DNA of 64,000 bases from Hydractinia symbiolongicarpus (GCF_029227915.1 NC_079881.1:4094001-4158000); one strand, 5' to 3'. Shown: positions 23,501-34,376, numbered from the stretch's first letter. The notes: generated from the letters alone by a model not told the origin. Program-made: numbers and translations.

Positions 23501-26420
23501 AATAATTAGTATTGTTATGACTAAATTAATGAAAATTTTAAAGACAAATATTTTAGAAGTAACAGATTAAATCTATACGACAATCTAATTAATACAACTT
23601 ACCACATAGTTATCATCAATGGTGAACACACGTTCATGCGGAATGGTTTTGCCGCTTCGTGCATATTTTATCATTGAACTTTCTCCAAGAGTTTCTAACT
23701 TTTCATCTGAAAAATAAAGTAGAAAAATAATAAGATTCAAAATGATATATTATTTAGCTAGTAAAGTTTCATTCTTAATGTAGCCACAATGCCAAACTAA
23801 TTCAAAAGTTAAATGGTCCCTTGAATCAAGTATCAAAGTCATTGGAACCAAATTTATAATAACCAAAAAGTGACTGAAGAACAAAAAAATACATACCATT
23901 ACAAAATTGCTGTGAAATTCTTTGAGAAGGAAAAATGATCTAAAAGATATATCATTTAGCAGTCAGAGTTGTATAGAGACAACTGGACCTAAAGTAAAAT
24001 ATATATTAACTAAAACTCCAGTAAAGTGGAAGACAAATTATTAAATCTTTGGCTGAAAGTGTTTGGCAAAAAGATTAAATGTTTTGTTAGTAGGTATGTT
24101 GCCAGATGGCAGATTAACCTTATTAGATACAGTCAAGCCATATAACGATTTAAGTGGAACTTCCACTACTAGGAAAGATGGAAAGTGGGGATGTCCAGGT
24201 TCTTATTTAAGTCAAGTACATTGAGTTCACATATATCACTGTCTTCTGGGTTAAAGGATTGTTTGGATAGGGATAAAGTACTTTGCTAGATGGTAAAATC
24301 AATGGCATATTTTAATACATGTTTTGAAATATTTGACATTATGCTCTCCTTGGATTCTAGGAAGAATTCCAAAACAAAATTCACGTTTTCATAACCATCT
24401 TGAAATAAAATCTAATAAAAAAATTCTTATATAATTCAAATGCAAAGTGTTGCTCCCAAAAAGTAAAGCCTGTTTAACTATATTTTGATTGCACTAGCAC
24501 ATGCGAAAGTGCCAGGTCAGCTGTATAAAAAGCAGCCTTTAAGCAGCTATCTAGCATCTGGAATTGCTTTTCTTGAATAGCTGTTTTAGTTCAAATGGGA
24601 GCTTTAAATGTACTAGGGAATTCTTCACAGTACCAACAGAAGCTGAAGCTAGGTAAATAATTGTCAAATTTCAATAAAAATTGTCCCGTCCTCACTGATT
24701 ATGATTACGTACTTAAAATTAGGGAGACCATTTGTAATAGGTGGTCTAGAACCAACTGTAATTTCAGTGAATTTTTCCTCCTCACAGCCAGTGTCTGTTC
24801 ACTGAAAACTACTTTAGTACTAAAATACTAACACAGTGTTTTTTTGCAAATAATTTGAAACTATTATAAATAAAATAAATAGATGCATTAATTTTAATCA
24901 TTCAGTGTAAAAAAATGAAAATTACTTGCTAAACGATTACATGGAATATAGAAAATATAAAAAAGGGCGAAGATTATACGACAAAAACTTCACACTGTAC
25001 TTTTGCATCATTTATCTTGTAAGTAATATACCTTTAATTCACTGTCTTCATTTACACTGTCGTTCTTCACCTGAGTTGATGGTTCAATGCATTTCCAACT
25101 TTTTACTCCTGTTAAAAAACATTCTTTAGAAAACTATCACATTTTAAGGATCAAATACCCAATATTTTTTCTGTTGGGGGCATTTCCCTTTTTCAATTTT
25201 TATGAAGAAACAACCATATAAACACATACTTAACCAACTTAAAATCTAGAATAATGATTACATAACTTTTTCATCTGCTGAGTTAAGCGGGTTTAGAAGA
25301 TTAAGAAGAGTTATCATTGGAAATTACAAGACAAATTTGGCTAAATTACTTTTTCTGTGAATTTCACTTACACTAGTAATAGCATTGTAAACAAACATAT
25401 AAGTTTTACAGCTAGCAATATTTTGAAACGATTAGCATTATATGGTGAAAGAAACATGTCTTTCATCATAAAAATACAGAATGGAATCTATGTTGGCATT
25501 GCTGAACATCGTTGCTGGATCGAAAAGTTATATAAAGTGTAACAATTTCTCCTAAAAAAACTGAACAAATTGCTCCAGAATAAGTAGATAGGAAATGTCA
25601 TTGATGTATATAAGTAAAAAAGTCCTCATAATAGTCTCTGATATTCCATATTCCTATAAATATTTTATTCACCTTGTCTAAGTAGCTTCACCCATTCAAT
25701 GCTATCACGTTCATTTTCTGCTTGAAACACAAGAGGGGGTTGGCTTGAAAAAAAGATAGTGAATTTATAAGGAGAGTCTGTGTCATTTTTTACTTCTTTG
25801 ATCACAGCTAGTGGGTAACTTCTCTTCAATTTGTCCTGTGAATGCAAAAAATGATGCGTTAAACATAAATCGCATGTTGGAGAAGAAAAACACATCAATA
25901 GGATGCACATGTCCAAAAAAGAATTCATTCAGCTATCAAATTAAGTTCCTAATGACACATCTTCTGCTGCTTGAATGTGCAAAAATACTTCATTAATGAT
26001 GGCCAAAAATTTGAGACTTCAAAGAAATCACATTCCTATCCTTTTCTTGTAAAGTGTAACTGTGGTGTGTATTGCTTTGATTTTTTAAGGGAGTAATATT
26101 GTTCAACGCTGTTATTCAGGGCTCATTTTTCTTATCAAGAAAAAAATGTATCCCCCCCACTTCCGAAAAATTAAAATTTCCATTTCATAATGAATTAAAT
26201 GTTGTAAATTAAATTTTAAATCAAATTAAAAACATACACAACTTACAAATTTCACACTCCGATAAAGATCAAGAGATCCTCTGGTTAATACCACAGACCA
26301 GCAAGGACAACTTTTGGCTGTGTATTGACTCCGATCAACTTTATGCAGATAGCCTTGTTTTAACACAGTGCGACCTGCATGTTCATTTTCCTGTACATTT
26401 AGGCTCTGATCACTAAACAT
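8249..26420 (-). CDS. Phosphoinositide-specific phospholipase C with two N-terminal PH domains
   Basis: Hydrolyses PI(4,5)P2 to diacylglycerol and IP3 at the plasma membrane. I traced about 25 minus-strand exons whose phases agree from the ATG (26418-26420) to the middle of the C2 domain. Order by residue: PH1 (20-112), PH2 (153-270), EF-hand region (271-419), X (420-567), short linker (~568-581), Y (582-705), C2 (706 to end); total about 850. Catalytic residues known from PLC-delta1 are present: H434 and N435 (SSHNTYL), E464 and D466 (LEIDCWDG), H478 (THGMTLT), E512 (SLENHC), R650 (RVDSSNYNP). Keeping H478 argues against the inactive PLC-like (PRIP) branch. There are no SH2 or SH3 domains, so it is not PLC-gamma; a delta/eta-like type fits best. 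The extra PH1 is atypical and the C2 end is disturbed. Confidence 0.85.
8566..10235 (-). CDS. PLC exons: first part of the C2 domain
   Basis: Exons 10168-10235 (ending in ESLTIK), 9179-9286 ([11 protein letters not shown]...[18 protein letters not shown]) and 8566-8640 ([25 protein letters not shown]) are in phase and follow the C2 order LTIK, VISGQ, VEVE-G, NGFNPVW. The intron between the first two has been duplicated (9261-10174). The Asp-rich calcium loops of typical PLC-delta C2 domains are poorly kept. Confidence 0.82.
8642..9178. repeat. PLC intron with imperfect tandem repeat
   Basis: Within this intron a unit of about 43 bp (ctatcttaagctgaa and ctagtgtatgc as landmarks) is repeated near 8937-8979 and 8980-9021, with a more decayed copy near 8870-8936. 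Confidence 0.6.
9261..9717. repeat. 457-bp tandem duplication, copy 1
   Basis: Direct repeat of 9718-10174. By eye the two 457-bp copies differ at one base only (9709 a versus c in copy 2). On the gene strand this copy supplies the active acceptor and first 26 nt of the C2 exon at 9179-9286. Confidence 0.92.
9718..10174. repeat. 457-bp tandem duplication, copy 2, with partial exon
   Basis: This copy begins (gene strand) in the last 7 nt of exon 10168-10235 with its working donor (gtatgt), spans the intron, and ends with a duplicate acceptor plus the first 26 nt of the next C2 exon (9718-9743). That exon stub then runs into copy 1. Confidence 0.92.
10602..11644 (-). CDS. PLC exons: catalytic Y domain
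   Basis: Exons 11494-11644, 11090-11224 and 10602-10688 join in phase. They read [22 protein letters not shown], then [29 protein letters not shown] and [14 protein letters not shown]. These are the conserved Y-box blocks, including the Arg that contacts the inositol phosphate. Confidence 0.9.
11928..12072. repeat. 15-bp tandem repeat in PLC intron
   Basis: About nine units of a 15-bp sequence built on cacctttgcatagg, with increasing divergence at the edges. Reading frames through it on either strand are by-products of the 3n period. Confidence 0.85.
12272..13805 (-). CDS. PLC X-Y linker: candidate small exons
   Basis: Between the X and Y exons two short blocks fit as in-phase exons. 12272-12313 (42 nt, [14 protein letters not shown]) has a good acceptor and a gtacgt donor and is acidic, as X-Y linkers are. 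13767-13805 (39 nt, [13 protein letters not shown]) has a plausible acceptor and a gtaact donor. An 18-nt block near 13635-13652 (HQPSED) also has splice-like borders. The flanking exons end and begin in phase 0, so any subset keeps the frame. Confidence 0.4.
12795..12945 (-). mobile_element. tRNA-derived SINE
   Basis: On the minus strand, box A (tgtagtggtagcg, 12916-12928) and box B (ggttcgagtcccc, 12876-12888) are correctly spaced. A cloverleaf-like core has a cttgtaa loop (a Thr-TGT-like anticodon), and an unrelated body follows. Mismatches in the stems and the attached body favour a SINE over a functional tRNA gene. Confidence 0.6.
14150..14396. repeat. (CACCAC/CACCGT)n minisatellite in PLC intron
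   Basis: About 245 bp of trinucleotide-based repeat (caccac, caccgt, caccaacgt units) starts 76 bp beyond the donor of the exon at 14472-14612. Its Pro/Ser and Val-rich translations on the two strands are artefacts. Confidence 0.9.
14472..16710 (-). CDS. PLC exons 14-17: catalytic X domain
   Basis: Exons: 16554-16710, 15575-15648, 15065-15136, 14472-14612, in phase. The motifs are unmistakable: [75 protein letters not shown]. Both catalytic histidines and the calcium ligands are kept, so the half-barrel should be active. Confidence 0.9.
15828..15969 (-). mobile_element. Helitron-like element, copy 2
   Basis: A 142-bp minus-strand element has a TC start (15968-15969), the terminal cccgtgga-ttttt-ccacggg hairpin and CTAG (15828-15831), inserted between A and T. 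It is the longest copy and lies in a PLC intron. Confidence 0.7.
16396..16411. repeat. Poly(C) tract
   Basis: Sixteen consecutive C residues in the PLC intron before exon 14; the length is probably variable. Confidence 0.9.
17125..21251 (-). CDS. PLC exons 9-13: EF-hand region
   Basis: Exons: 21177-21251, 19610-19696, 19173-19265, 17693-17838, 17125-17173. The segments [36 protein letters not shown]...[14 protein letters not shown] and [16 protein letters not shown] match the helical EF region that precedes the X domain. Canonical calcium-binding loops are poor, as in many PLCs, so a structural role is likelier than calcium sensing. Confidence 0.78.
19465..19592 (-). mobile_element. Helitron-like element, copy 3 (diverged)
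   Basis: A minus-strand member of the same family ends in CTAG at 19465-19468, just upstream of PLC exon 10. The terminal hairpin is decayed (gctcgagaaaaatccacatg), so this is an old copy. Confidence 0.55.
20715..20820 (+). mobile_element. Helitron-like element, copy 4
   Basis: A 106-bp plus-strand element runs from TCTATATTATAATG to a perfect cccgtgga-ttttt-ccacggg hairpin and CTAG, flanked by A and T. Compared with copies 1 and 2 it lacks about 25-30 bp before the hairpin. Confidence 0.7.
21560..21668 (-). mobile_element. tRNA-derived SINE
   Basis: The minus strand carries a box A-like actggtagccttgtgg (21640-21657 region) and box B gggttcaaactc (21605-21616) at tRNA spacing, inside a PLC intron. 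A complete cloverleaf is not evident. Confidence 0.5.
21838..25108 (-). CDS. PLC exons 3-8: linker and PLC-type PH domain
   Basis: Exons: 25032-25108, 23897-23939, 23603-23706, 22950-23004, 22402-22518, 21838-21911. Phases join without a break (1,0,1,0,1,1,0), which ties PH1 to the rest of the gene. The domain shows the PLC-PH pattern: [63 protein letters not shown]. This module usually binds phosphoinositides or membranes. Confidence 0.8.
25673..26420 (-). CDS. PLC exons 1-2: start codon and first PH domain
   Basis: Exon 1 is 26247-26420 (58 codons, phase 0) and exon 2 is 25673-25835 (ends after one base of a codon). Together they make a full PH fold: [21 protein letters not shown], then [27 protein letters not shown] with the conserved C-terminal-helix Trp. 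The start is fixed by an in-frame TGA upstream and by an acceptor (26447-26448) 26 nt before the ATG. Confidence 0.8.
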
Positions 26421-26448
26421 TGTAATAATTCATTTCTGATTACATTCT

Positions 26449-29400
26449 AAAAAAACAAGGTTAAACTGGTGTTACCTAGTTTTTCCCACGAAACATACTT
26501 TGTGTCTTCTGATAACGGGAAATCGTGAAATTTGAGAGATAAAATTTCTAGGAACTCTGGAAGACTTTTTGACAGGTGATAAACCATAAAAACAGTTCTA
26601 CTACATAAAATAAAGTTGCTCCAATTTTTCATAAAAATTGAGAAAATTAAAGAAAAGTTTTAAGGTGCAGTTTTAAAGGAAATTTAAGCTTATTCAAAAA
26701 TGAAAAAATGACTTTAAGTTACTAAAACAATTATTATTTAAGTGTTCTTTTTTTTAAATTTATCCATTTTTAGATTTTTATAAGATTTAAAGAGATATAT
26801 AGAAAATGAAGGACAACGTTGTAAAATTAAAAGTACAGCATATTTAAAATTTGGTTTAAGGAGTTTACAGAAGTAGTTATCCAGTTTATGCAGATTGAAA
26901 TTACTTTGAATACATAAAGACATGCAAACAAACAAACAAACAAACAAAAAATAAACAAAATAAATTACTACAAAATCCTTAAAATGTTATTTCGGACAAC
27001 AAAATAAAACCAAAGTTAATATTCACATTACTAAAACTTTTATAAAAAAAACAAAAAACAACAGCCTAACACAACATTTGAAATGAAGAAATATAACACA
27101 TTTATATAATAATCACACAAATTTAAAATAAAAATATATTTCTATTGTTGTCACCATGTGCTCATAACACATTAACACCTAAATATGTATATATATATAT
27201 TAAAAAAAGTACTCTGAAAGTGTCAAACAAGAAAAACGTCTGAGACCATATATACTACAACTTAATAAATATTAAAACATTAAAAACACATATATTGGCA
27301 AGAGAAAAGAGAAATTTATAACATTTTATCAAAAACCCTAATAATATCAAATTATGCCTACCTTAAATAGAAAAATTAAAAAGAGAAAAATTACGCAAGG
27401 CATTTAATTGAAACATTATGGTAGTCAGTTTTTCAAAAAATATCTCAGAATTACTTAAAGAATTAAGGCTGAAATTGTTTCTAAGAAACACAAAAATTAC
27501 AAAATTATATCAAAAACCCCTCTTTCAAATGTCTGGCTAAAATAGATGTTCCTCCTTAAAAAAGCGAAAAATTAATTAAATGCCACTTAAAAGTCACTTA
27601 TTTAAAACATGGTAGTTACGGTTGTAAATGTTGATATCCTAAGAAACACAAGGCTCAAAACAAAGAGTGGGATTAAAAAACAAAGTGTGACAAAAACCAT
27701 GTCATAAATTTGCGGTCTTAGATCCCTTATTCCTAGGCAGTCAATTTACTTGTGTGAGCTTAGGAAACAAGAAAACAACTAATATTACATTAGTTTGCTC
27801 TTATTTTTAATACGTTCTTTTTTAGTAAAATCTGTGGTGAAACATTCTTAATGTCTTATAAAAATCAGCGATCCCTTAAAAATTGTATGCAGCTCATATT
27901 CCATTATATCTGGTTATTGATTCAACAATTCTTGAGTTTTATCTTTGCTTTTCTTGTTGAGACTGTATACCTGGCAATGTGCTCTTATTGTTTGCCATAA
28001 TGTGCAGCCAGTCTTTCGTTTGAGCCAACAACCGAAAAATTCAGAAAGTTTATATTTTTTTATTAGATCAATTCTTCAGGTTCCAGTTCTCTTAGGGGAG
28101 GAATATGCGGATCATACCACGTTTTTAAGCTCCTTAACAGAACTATTAAAAGGTGGATGCTCTCTGCATTAAAGATTTGCAGATTTTGATATCAATAACT
28201 GCCAGATTGTTTGGCTGTTTCAAACTCAGGAAATAGGTCTGTCCGGTATAGTTAGTATTTTCATGAAAAACCGCCACAGTTGTTTTCATTGTGTTCTTTG
28301 TATACATTATGGGGCCAAAAATATGATTTTTATTCAAGATATTTTTTTATTTTCACATAAGTTTTTCATTGCAAATGATTATTGAGCACAAAAAAGTCAA
28401 GTATTTGTAACAACAAAGTTATTTTATTTGTTTAGCTTAATTTTTGGGGTCACCAAAAATATAACTACGTAAATACTAAAAATTTGATTTGGAAAAGTAA
28501 AAAAAGAAATTTAAAAAAAATACGAAAACAAAAATGCTTGCATCATCCAAGGACTGCCGCAGATTTTTCAATCTATTTTTGTTTGATTCTTGACTCTTTC
28601 AAAAATTTTCAAATGTGTTGTAGCAATGGTAATGCCTATGTTTTTTATGCATCTTAAAGTTTCGAATTTTTGAAATTTTTAAGACACAGTAAATTAATTA
28701 AAAGTTCTGTATCTTAATGTCAAGTAAAGATTAAAAAAATAAAATCAACCAAAATCACTACAGAATAAAAACAAATCATAATAAAATATTTAGTGTAACG
28801 GTAAAACTAAATCCCTCGTACTGAGACAGCAAAACCGACAATCTCTTTGTACAGATATATACTCTTTTCTCTCTATAGCCATTCCTGCTGTTAACACAAG
28901 AGATTGAGACTTGGTTTCAAAATTTCCCTACTGATTTCCAGTGTATAAGCTAGCTTGTGTACAAACAACACCTCAAAATGTCTGCATCAAAACTAAACTG
29001 TTGATACAACGATATGTTTGGAATCTTGACAAAAGTGCTGGTAAAATAGGTATTCCAACCAGAATGTTGACTTCACTCATTCTGGTTGAATTTACTAAAG
29101 CATCTATCTTGTGAAAATTTTGTACCACCTGCAAGCATAAAAATGTAATGAATTCTGTTATGTAAATTGCTAAGAACTCTCCAACATAAATATTGTAAAC
29201 ATTTAAAATCAGTTGTTAAAAATAATACTAAATGTAGTTGATTACAGGATTTGCACCTTTTCCACATTTAACCATTTCTTTGATAACACGGGACATTTGG
29301 TGGTTTAAAACATCATTATCTACCCATTAAAAATAAAATTTACAGGGGACTTTGAAAAATATGACTCACAACATTGTGTTATTGTCACTCATTCATCCCG

Positions 29401-30900
29401 CTGACCAGCTACATATCCAAGAAGAGATAAGCCATACACTGATGCATATTTCTAGGTACTGTACAATGGTGTTTGTCTACCGCACATGCATCGAATCTCT
29501 TACAAACCACTCAGCAAATACTGAAATACGCATAACACAAAACCATTAATTTATTTATCAACAAACAACACTTTTAAAAAGTAATCAATGTGTGAGATAT
29601 CTATATGATGTTATCTAAAGTTCTATGTTTGTTACGGTGCTTCTGATATGACAAGCCAAACTGGTCAAGATGATGTTAAAAGGTCATACAAGCTGGAAAG
29701 TGTTTCTGCAAACTAACTTTCTGCTGTGCTAACATTGTTTCATTTTTTTTCCATTGGTAGAAAACGCCCTTAAAGTTGACAATGCTACCATCTTTGTCTT
29801 AAAGCTTGCTTAATTTTACCAAAATTAATTTTTCAAACAAGCTGTACTGTTTGGTCCAAGCTGAAAACCACAGAAATTTCTCAAAAACAGTGATATCGAT
29901 TCCATTCCCTTAAAAAAATGAAATTAAAAGCAATGTTTTTGAATTAATTTACTGTACGTAACAAAATAACTTCAAAGGGCACCTATTTAAAATTTCTACC
30001 CTAGCCCCAGGATGCTTAATACTCAGCAATTAATTCAGCAAGTGTGTGCTTTGATAACAAGAATAAAAAAGAAAAACTGTTTTAAATATAACCTAATGTA
30101 CTTTAGTGACATAAAACAAAGATTCTAGTACTTTTTGTGAATTTATAATAAAACTTCCTATAGTCATTTTCTTGCATCTTAGACTAAAATACGGTAAATC
30201 TTAAAAATTCATTGTAATCTTATTTTAATTTTTTACTTTGCAGTAAGGGCATTTTATTTTCAATAAGTTTTAACAAAGAAACTTGCATTTCTGAGGAAAT
30301 TTTTCCTGTGGTGTTTTATCATAAAGCCTTTGTTAAATCTCTCACAACATAGCTCTTGCAAAGATCATTAAAGCAATTAGATACTGTATTACTGTACTGT
30401 ATTATGTGCAAAGAATTAATGCTACAAACAAACACTTCACAATTTTGCTGTTGCTGGATAAATCCCAAAGGGAGGCTAAAAAAAAGCTAAGGTGAAGTTG
30501 TACAGTCAAAAGTACATTTTCAAGAAGTTCATGGCAAACGCATACCCTATTTTAGTTCATGATTTATTAAATTAGCTACCAAAATTTGTACAATCTGGTA
30601 GGGCAAAACAAGGAGTAATTGTACATGTCTATTGTCTGGTTAGCACATTCAAACCAGTGCCAACACAAGGTTACAGTAACTCCATGTGACTAAAACTGTC
30701 TAATACACAAATATATAGGTAGTGCTCAACTTCTTCCCAAAGTTCTCTTGTCCCTGTGAAGCTTTCGAGTTGACGTATTTCATTTTAAAGTGATGAAAAA
30801 ACGTCCCGGTGAGATCATTGAGCCAATTAAAAGTCTAATAAAAACAAACTTGTAAAATTGAGTAATTTTTCTATTCAGTTTATTCAATCACTCAGTTGAT
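26449..30900. other. Intergenic between PLC and IFT140, AT-rich
   Basis: No coding region is supported. Short open frames have no family resemblance and run through homopolymers. Upstream of the PLC start (26460-26632) one frame ends at a gtaaca donor, but it cannot join exon 1 in frame because of an upstream TGA. It could be 5'UTR or chance. Confidence 0.6.
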
Positions 30901-31817
30901 ACACATAACATTTTTCAAAAACACACATTCTATTTTTTAAAATAGCATTTCGTATTTTCTATTTTTAGAAATAGAATTGCATATTTTTAAAAAGACAAAA
31001 ATTCGTATTTCGTATTCTAAAAAAAATGTGTGTATTTTAAAATACGAAATCGGCATTTTTTATACGAAATTTCCGTATTTTGTATATTTTAATACAAAAT
31101 GAGAAATGGTCGATTTTCCTAGAGAGCTTCACATATTTTACTCTATATTAAAAAAATATACCTTACTTAAAAAATGCTGTATTTTTGTCTAAAATAAAGA
31201 GAAAACGGATATGCAAAGCTCAAAAATCGTTACATTTTTTTTAGAATGGTGAGAAAATTATTCTATGAAGCTTAAAATCACTGTATTCCCTTCTTTGATA
31301 ATGAGAAAACGGGCCTTTGAAGCTTAAAAATCACTGCATTTTGTTTTGAAATAAGAAAAACACATCTCTGTAAAGCTGAAAAATCACTCTAATTAGTTCT
31401 AATAAAAAAAAGATCCTATGATGCTTAAAAATCGCAGTATGTCATTCTAGTTAAACAAGAAAGGATATGTGCTTAATAAAAACAATCTTTATTATGCTTA
31501 AAAATAGAATAACGAGAAAATGAAGCCTACAATAGTCTCGCTTTGACAGTTTTTAACTGAACTATGGTTTGGTCAAACTATAAAATTTTAAAGCTTTAAA
31601 ATACAATAAATCTGGTTCTAATAATCCTACAGTATTCAAAATTCCCTATCTATATACTTTTTGTTAGTAAACAAAACACGCAGGACACGCAATAATAGCA
31701 GTAATTTATTACTGAAGTGTAAATCCTGTGTAAATATTCATAATAAATAAATAAAATCCAAATATGCCACTCAGCCCCCTCCCTTTCCCCCAAATTTTAT
31801 GTTTCCTCTTTTTAAAT
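30901..31817. other. AT-rich stretch with scattered cgtattt / aaatacg inverted motifs
   Basis: Between about 30940 and 31110 the motif cgtatttt and its complement aaaatacg recur, giving weak internal palindromes. Downstream (31150-31500) a loose series of gcttaaaaatc-type motifs repeats roughly every 50-70 bp. No gene is seen. Confidence 0.45.
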
Positions 31818-31849
31818 CATGTGTGAGAATATAAATTTTCTCACACATG
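31818..31849. repeat. Hairpin with 12-bp arms
   Basis: Arms catgtgtgagaa (31818-31829) and ttctcacacatg (31838-31849) pair perfectly around an 8-nt loop. Confidence 0.85.
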
Positions 31850-31971
31850 TTTTTGAATATATCTGAGATAAAAAAAAAATGTTATGCATTTTCTTTAGCC
31901 TCAACAAATTTGTGTACATTTTATCTCGTAACACAATAGCTACTCTCTATTATTATTATAATAATAGGAAA

Positions 31972-32029
31972 GGGCAGGAAAGACACGCATGCATATTAAT
32001 ATTAATATGCATGCGTGTCTTTCCTGCCC
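31972..32029. repeat. Perfect 58-bp palindrome
   Basis: Two 29-bp arms meet without a spacer between 32000 and 32001. The left arm starts gggcaggaaagacacgc and the right arm ends gcgtgtctttcctgccc. A second small palindrome of att/aat repeats lies just before it (about 31948-31968). Confidence 0.95.
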
Positions 32030-33195
32030 ACAAAACGTAATAAAAGTGCTAAAAAACTTAGGATAAATATTGACTTACTTTGTTGCGTAATGCATGTCAC
32101 ATCTACTTATAATTTCACTTAGAAGAACAGTCAGGTAGCTAATTTTGGATGCACTGGTCTTCAACAAAACAGTTGTGCATCTCCTGACAATTAGTTTCGC
32201 ATGCTTCGAGTAATCACTGCACAAAATTGTTTGTTTACATATATACCGCACGATGTTGAGTCATATGCAAAGTAGTTTTACCTTGGAATCGTAACAACGT
32301 TAAAAGAAAAAGAAAACCCAATTTTTCACTCTTATTTTAAAAAGAAATGGAATAATAAAAAATTGAAAAAGCACTTGTCTCCAAATATTTGCAATGATTT
32401 CGTTTTATCTTAATGTTAATCTTATATGGCGTACAAAGGGTAGGTGCTTACAATGTTCGGTAATTTTTGCAGAATCTAGCCGTGAAACCGGTATCGAAAT
32501 TTGTTTGTCAAAAAATCGACTTTAAACTTTAAGACTCAAGAAAAGAATTTGGACCAAAAAGCATATTTCATATTACTTATTTTAAAAAAAATTCCTTAAA
32601 AGTCCAAATATTCTAAATTCAATTTTTAAGCTCACCCTAATTCGGGTGTTTTTAAAATCGTACAATCAATCGTTTCCGTACGTTTTGTTGACGGGAGATA
32701 CTCTAGTAACAAATTATTTATTACAGACATGGCCGTTGTGATGGTGGTTAGTTTGTATTATGTAGCTTACTGAAATGTGAAATTTTAACTAAAACTGAGT
32801 CTCAGTTAAATTGTTTTGCAATGTATTTTGTTGAATACATGCTAAATATATTCCAAACGTTTTAAAAGGGTCTTTCAACAGTTTTTGTCAATATTAGCAC
32901 TCAACCCACACATAGCTAGCTACAATTTTTAATTAAATAAAAGCCCAACGCCAAATTTTATTATCCCTATCAAGAGATAGGTATCTGTATGTGGAAATTT
33001 TTCTAGCAAAATTTAAAGGTATTACGGGAAGTCTTATATGTATCAGGGTATGTCTGTATTTTTTTTGACAAAAAAACAACCTAGTAGGCAGAGGCGTCAC
33101 AAACATGGTGTTTTTAGAGTCCTAAAAATAAAGCTGGTCAGTCTGCGAATAAAAGCTCAAAATTCGAAAAAAAAATATTTAATAATATTTGTATG

Positions 33196-33339
33196 TAGCG
33201 TCATAGCTTAGTGGTTCTAACTCTCACACATCGTGCAGGAGACTGGGGTTTAACTTGGCGGCAATTTAATATGGGTGAGTGAATGTTACCAATCCCCAGG
33301 TTAACAGGTTAACAAGGCATGTGACGGAAGTTGGTGAGA
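33196..33339 (+). mobile_element. tRNA-derived SINE fragment
   Basis: A box A-like tagcttagtggttc (about 33205) and box B-like ggggtttaactt (about 33245) lie at tRNA spacing. A body follows up to the LINE fragment that begins near 33340. Confidence 0.5.
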
Positions 33340-34258
33340 TGGCACACTGTTATTGTATGGAGATGATTTGGTTCTCATAGCAGAGTCGATGGAAGAATTA
33401 GTTGAAAAGTTTGAAGAAGCTGAAAAGTGGAAGAAAGGTGAACACAGCAAAGTCTAAAGTCATGATTAGTAGCATTGCAGCCTAGTGTAACCTTGTAGTT
33501 GGAAAGTGCCCTTGTGAAGTTTGCAGGGAAGGGGTTGGTAGTAACTCAATTTTTTGTTAGACTTGCAAGCATTGGGTACATAATAATAATAATAATTATA
33601 GAGAATGAAGTATTTTCAGCTTCAATGATGTACAACAGTGGCTCGTTAGAGATAGAGAGAACTTCTGTTACTTAGGTGATATGTTGGGCAGTGAAGGGGG
33701 TGTTGGAAGAAGTGTTACTTGCAGGATAGATTCTGCTTGGAAAAAGTTCAGAGAGTTACTTCCTTTGTTGACTAGCAGAGTCTTGTCAATTGAGTTAAAA
33801 GGTAGGCTTTATGAGGCCTGTGTACGGTAGTGAGCCATGGGCAGTGAAGCAGGAAGATCTTGACTGTTTGGAAAGGAATGATATGAGAATGGTTAGGTGG
33901 ATGTGTAACGCCAGTCTCAGAGACAGAAAGAGTTCAGATGAGCTAAGAAGCAGGCTAAGTATCCGTAGAATTAAAGATGTTGTCCAGATAAGAAGATTGA
34001 ATTGGCTGGGTCACTTGAAAAGAATGGAGGGAGATAATTTGATAAGAAAGTGTAGAGACTTGATAGTTCCTGGGGCAAAGTCCAGAGGCAGACCGAGAAA
34101 GACTTGGCAGGAGGTAATAAGGACAGGCTTGATATAGAGGAAGGTGAGTTTAGATCTAACACAGTCTAGATCAGATTGGAAGAGGGTCATTAACAAACTT
34201 CGTCCAACCCATGCTAGCATGAAAAACGGAGTTAAGCCAAGAATGATGATGATGATGA
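33340..34258 (+). mobile_element. LINE-type (non-LTR) retrotransposon, 3' part of RT, degenerate
   Basis: At about 33347-33450 one frame reads LLYGDDLVLIAESMEELVEK, the YxDD catalytic block of a non-LTR reverse transcriptase (here YGDD), and ends in a stop. A later frame (33811-34137) carries the C-terminal region YGSEPWAVK, ERNDMRMVRWMC, LRDRKSSDELRSRL and RLNWLGHLKRM, typical of LINE polyproteins. The copy ends in an (ATG)n tail near 34240-34258. Stops and shifts show it is inactive. The clade is not assigned. Confidence 0.8.
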
Positions 34259-34376
34259 TGAGGGAGGGGCGTCTATTCGAGGGGGCGTTTATTTAAAAAA
34301 TGACTGAAAAGGAGGGGCGTCTATTCGAGGGGGGCTTTATTAGAGGGGGCGTTTATTCGAAGCATTATGGTAATTT
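34259..34376. repeat. G-rich direct repeat (ggaggggcgtctattcgagg x2)
   Basis: Two direct copies of a roughly 55-bp unit built on aggggcgtctattcgaggg and gggcgtttatt, ending at attatggtaa. A diverged relative in inverse orientation is present near 43130-43200 in an IFT140 intron, so this is a dispersed family. Confidence 0.6.

Noticed and set aside
26447-26632. Possible coding exon upstream of the PLC start
   Set aside because: It ends at a donor-like gtaaca, but joining it to exon 1 meets an in-frame TGA; at most it is untranslated leader.
27945-29549. Several 60-75 codon frames in the intergenic region
   Set aside because: No family resemblance, no consistent splice borders, and composition like the surrounding AT-rich DNA.
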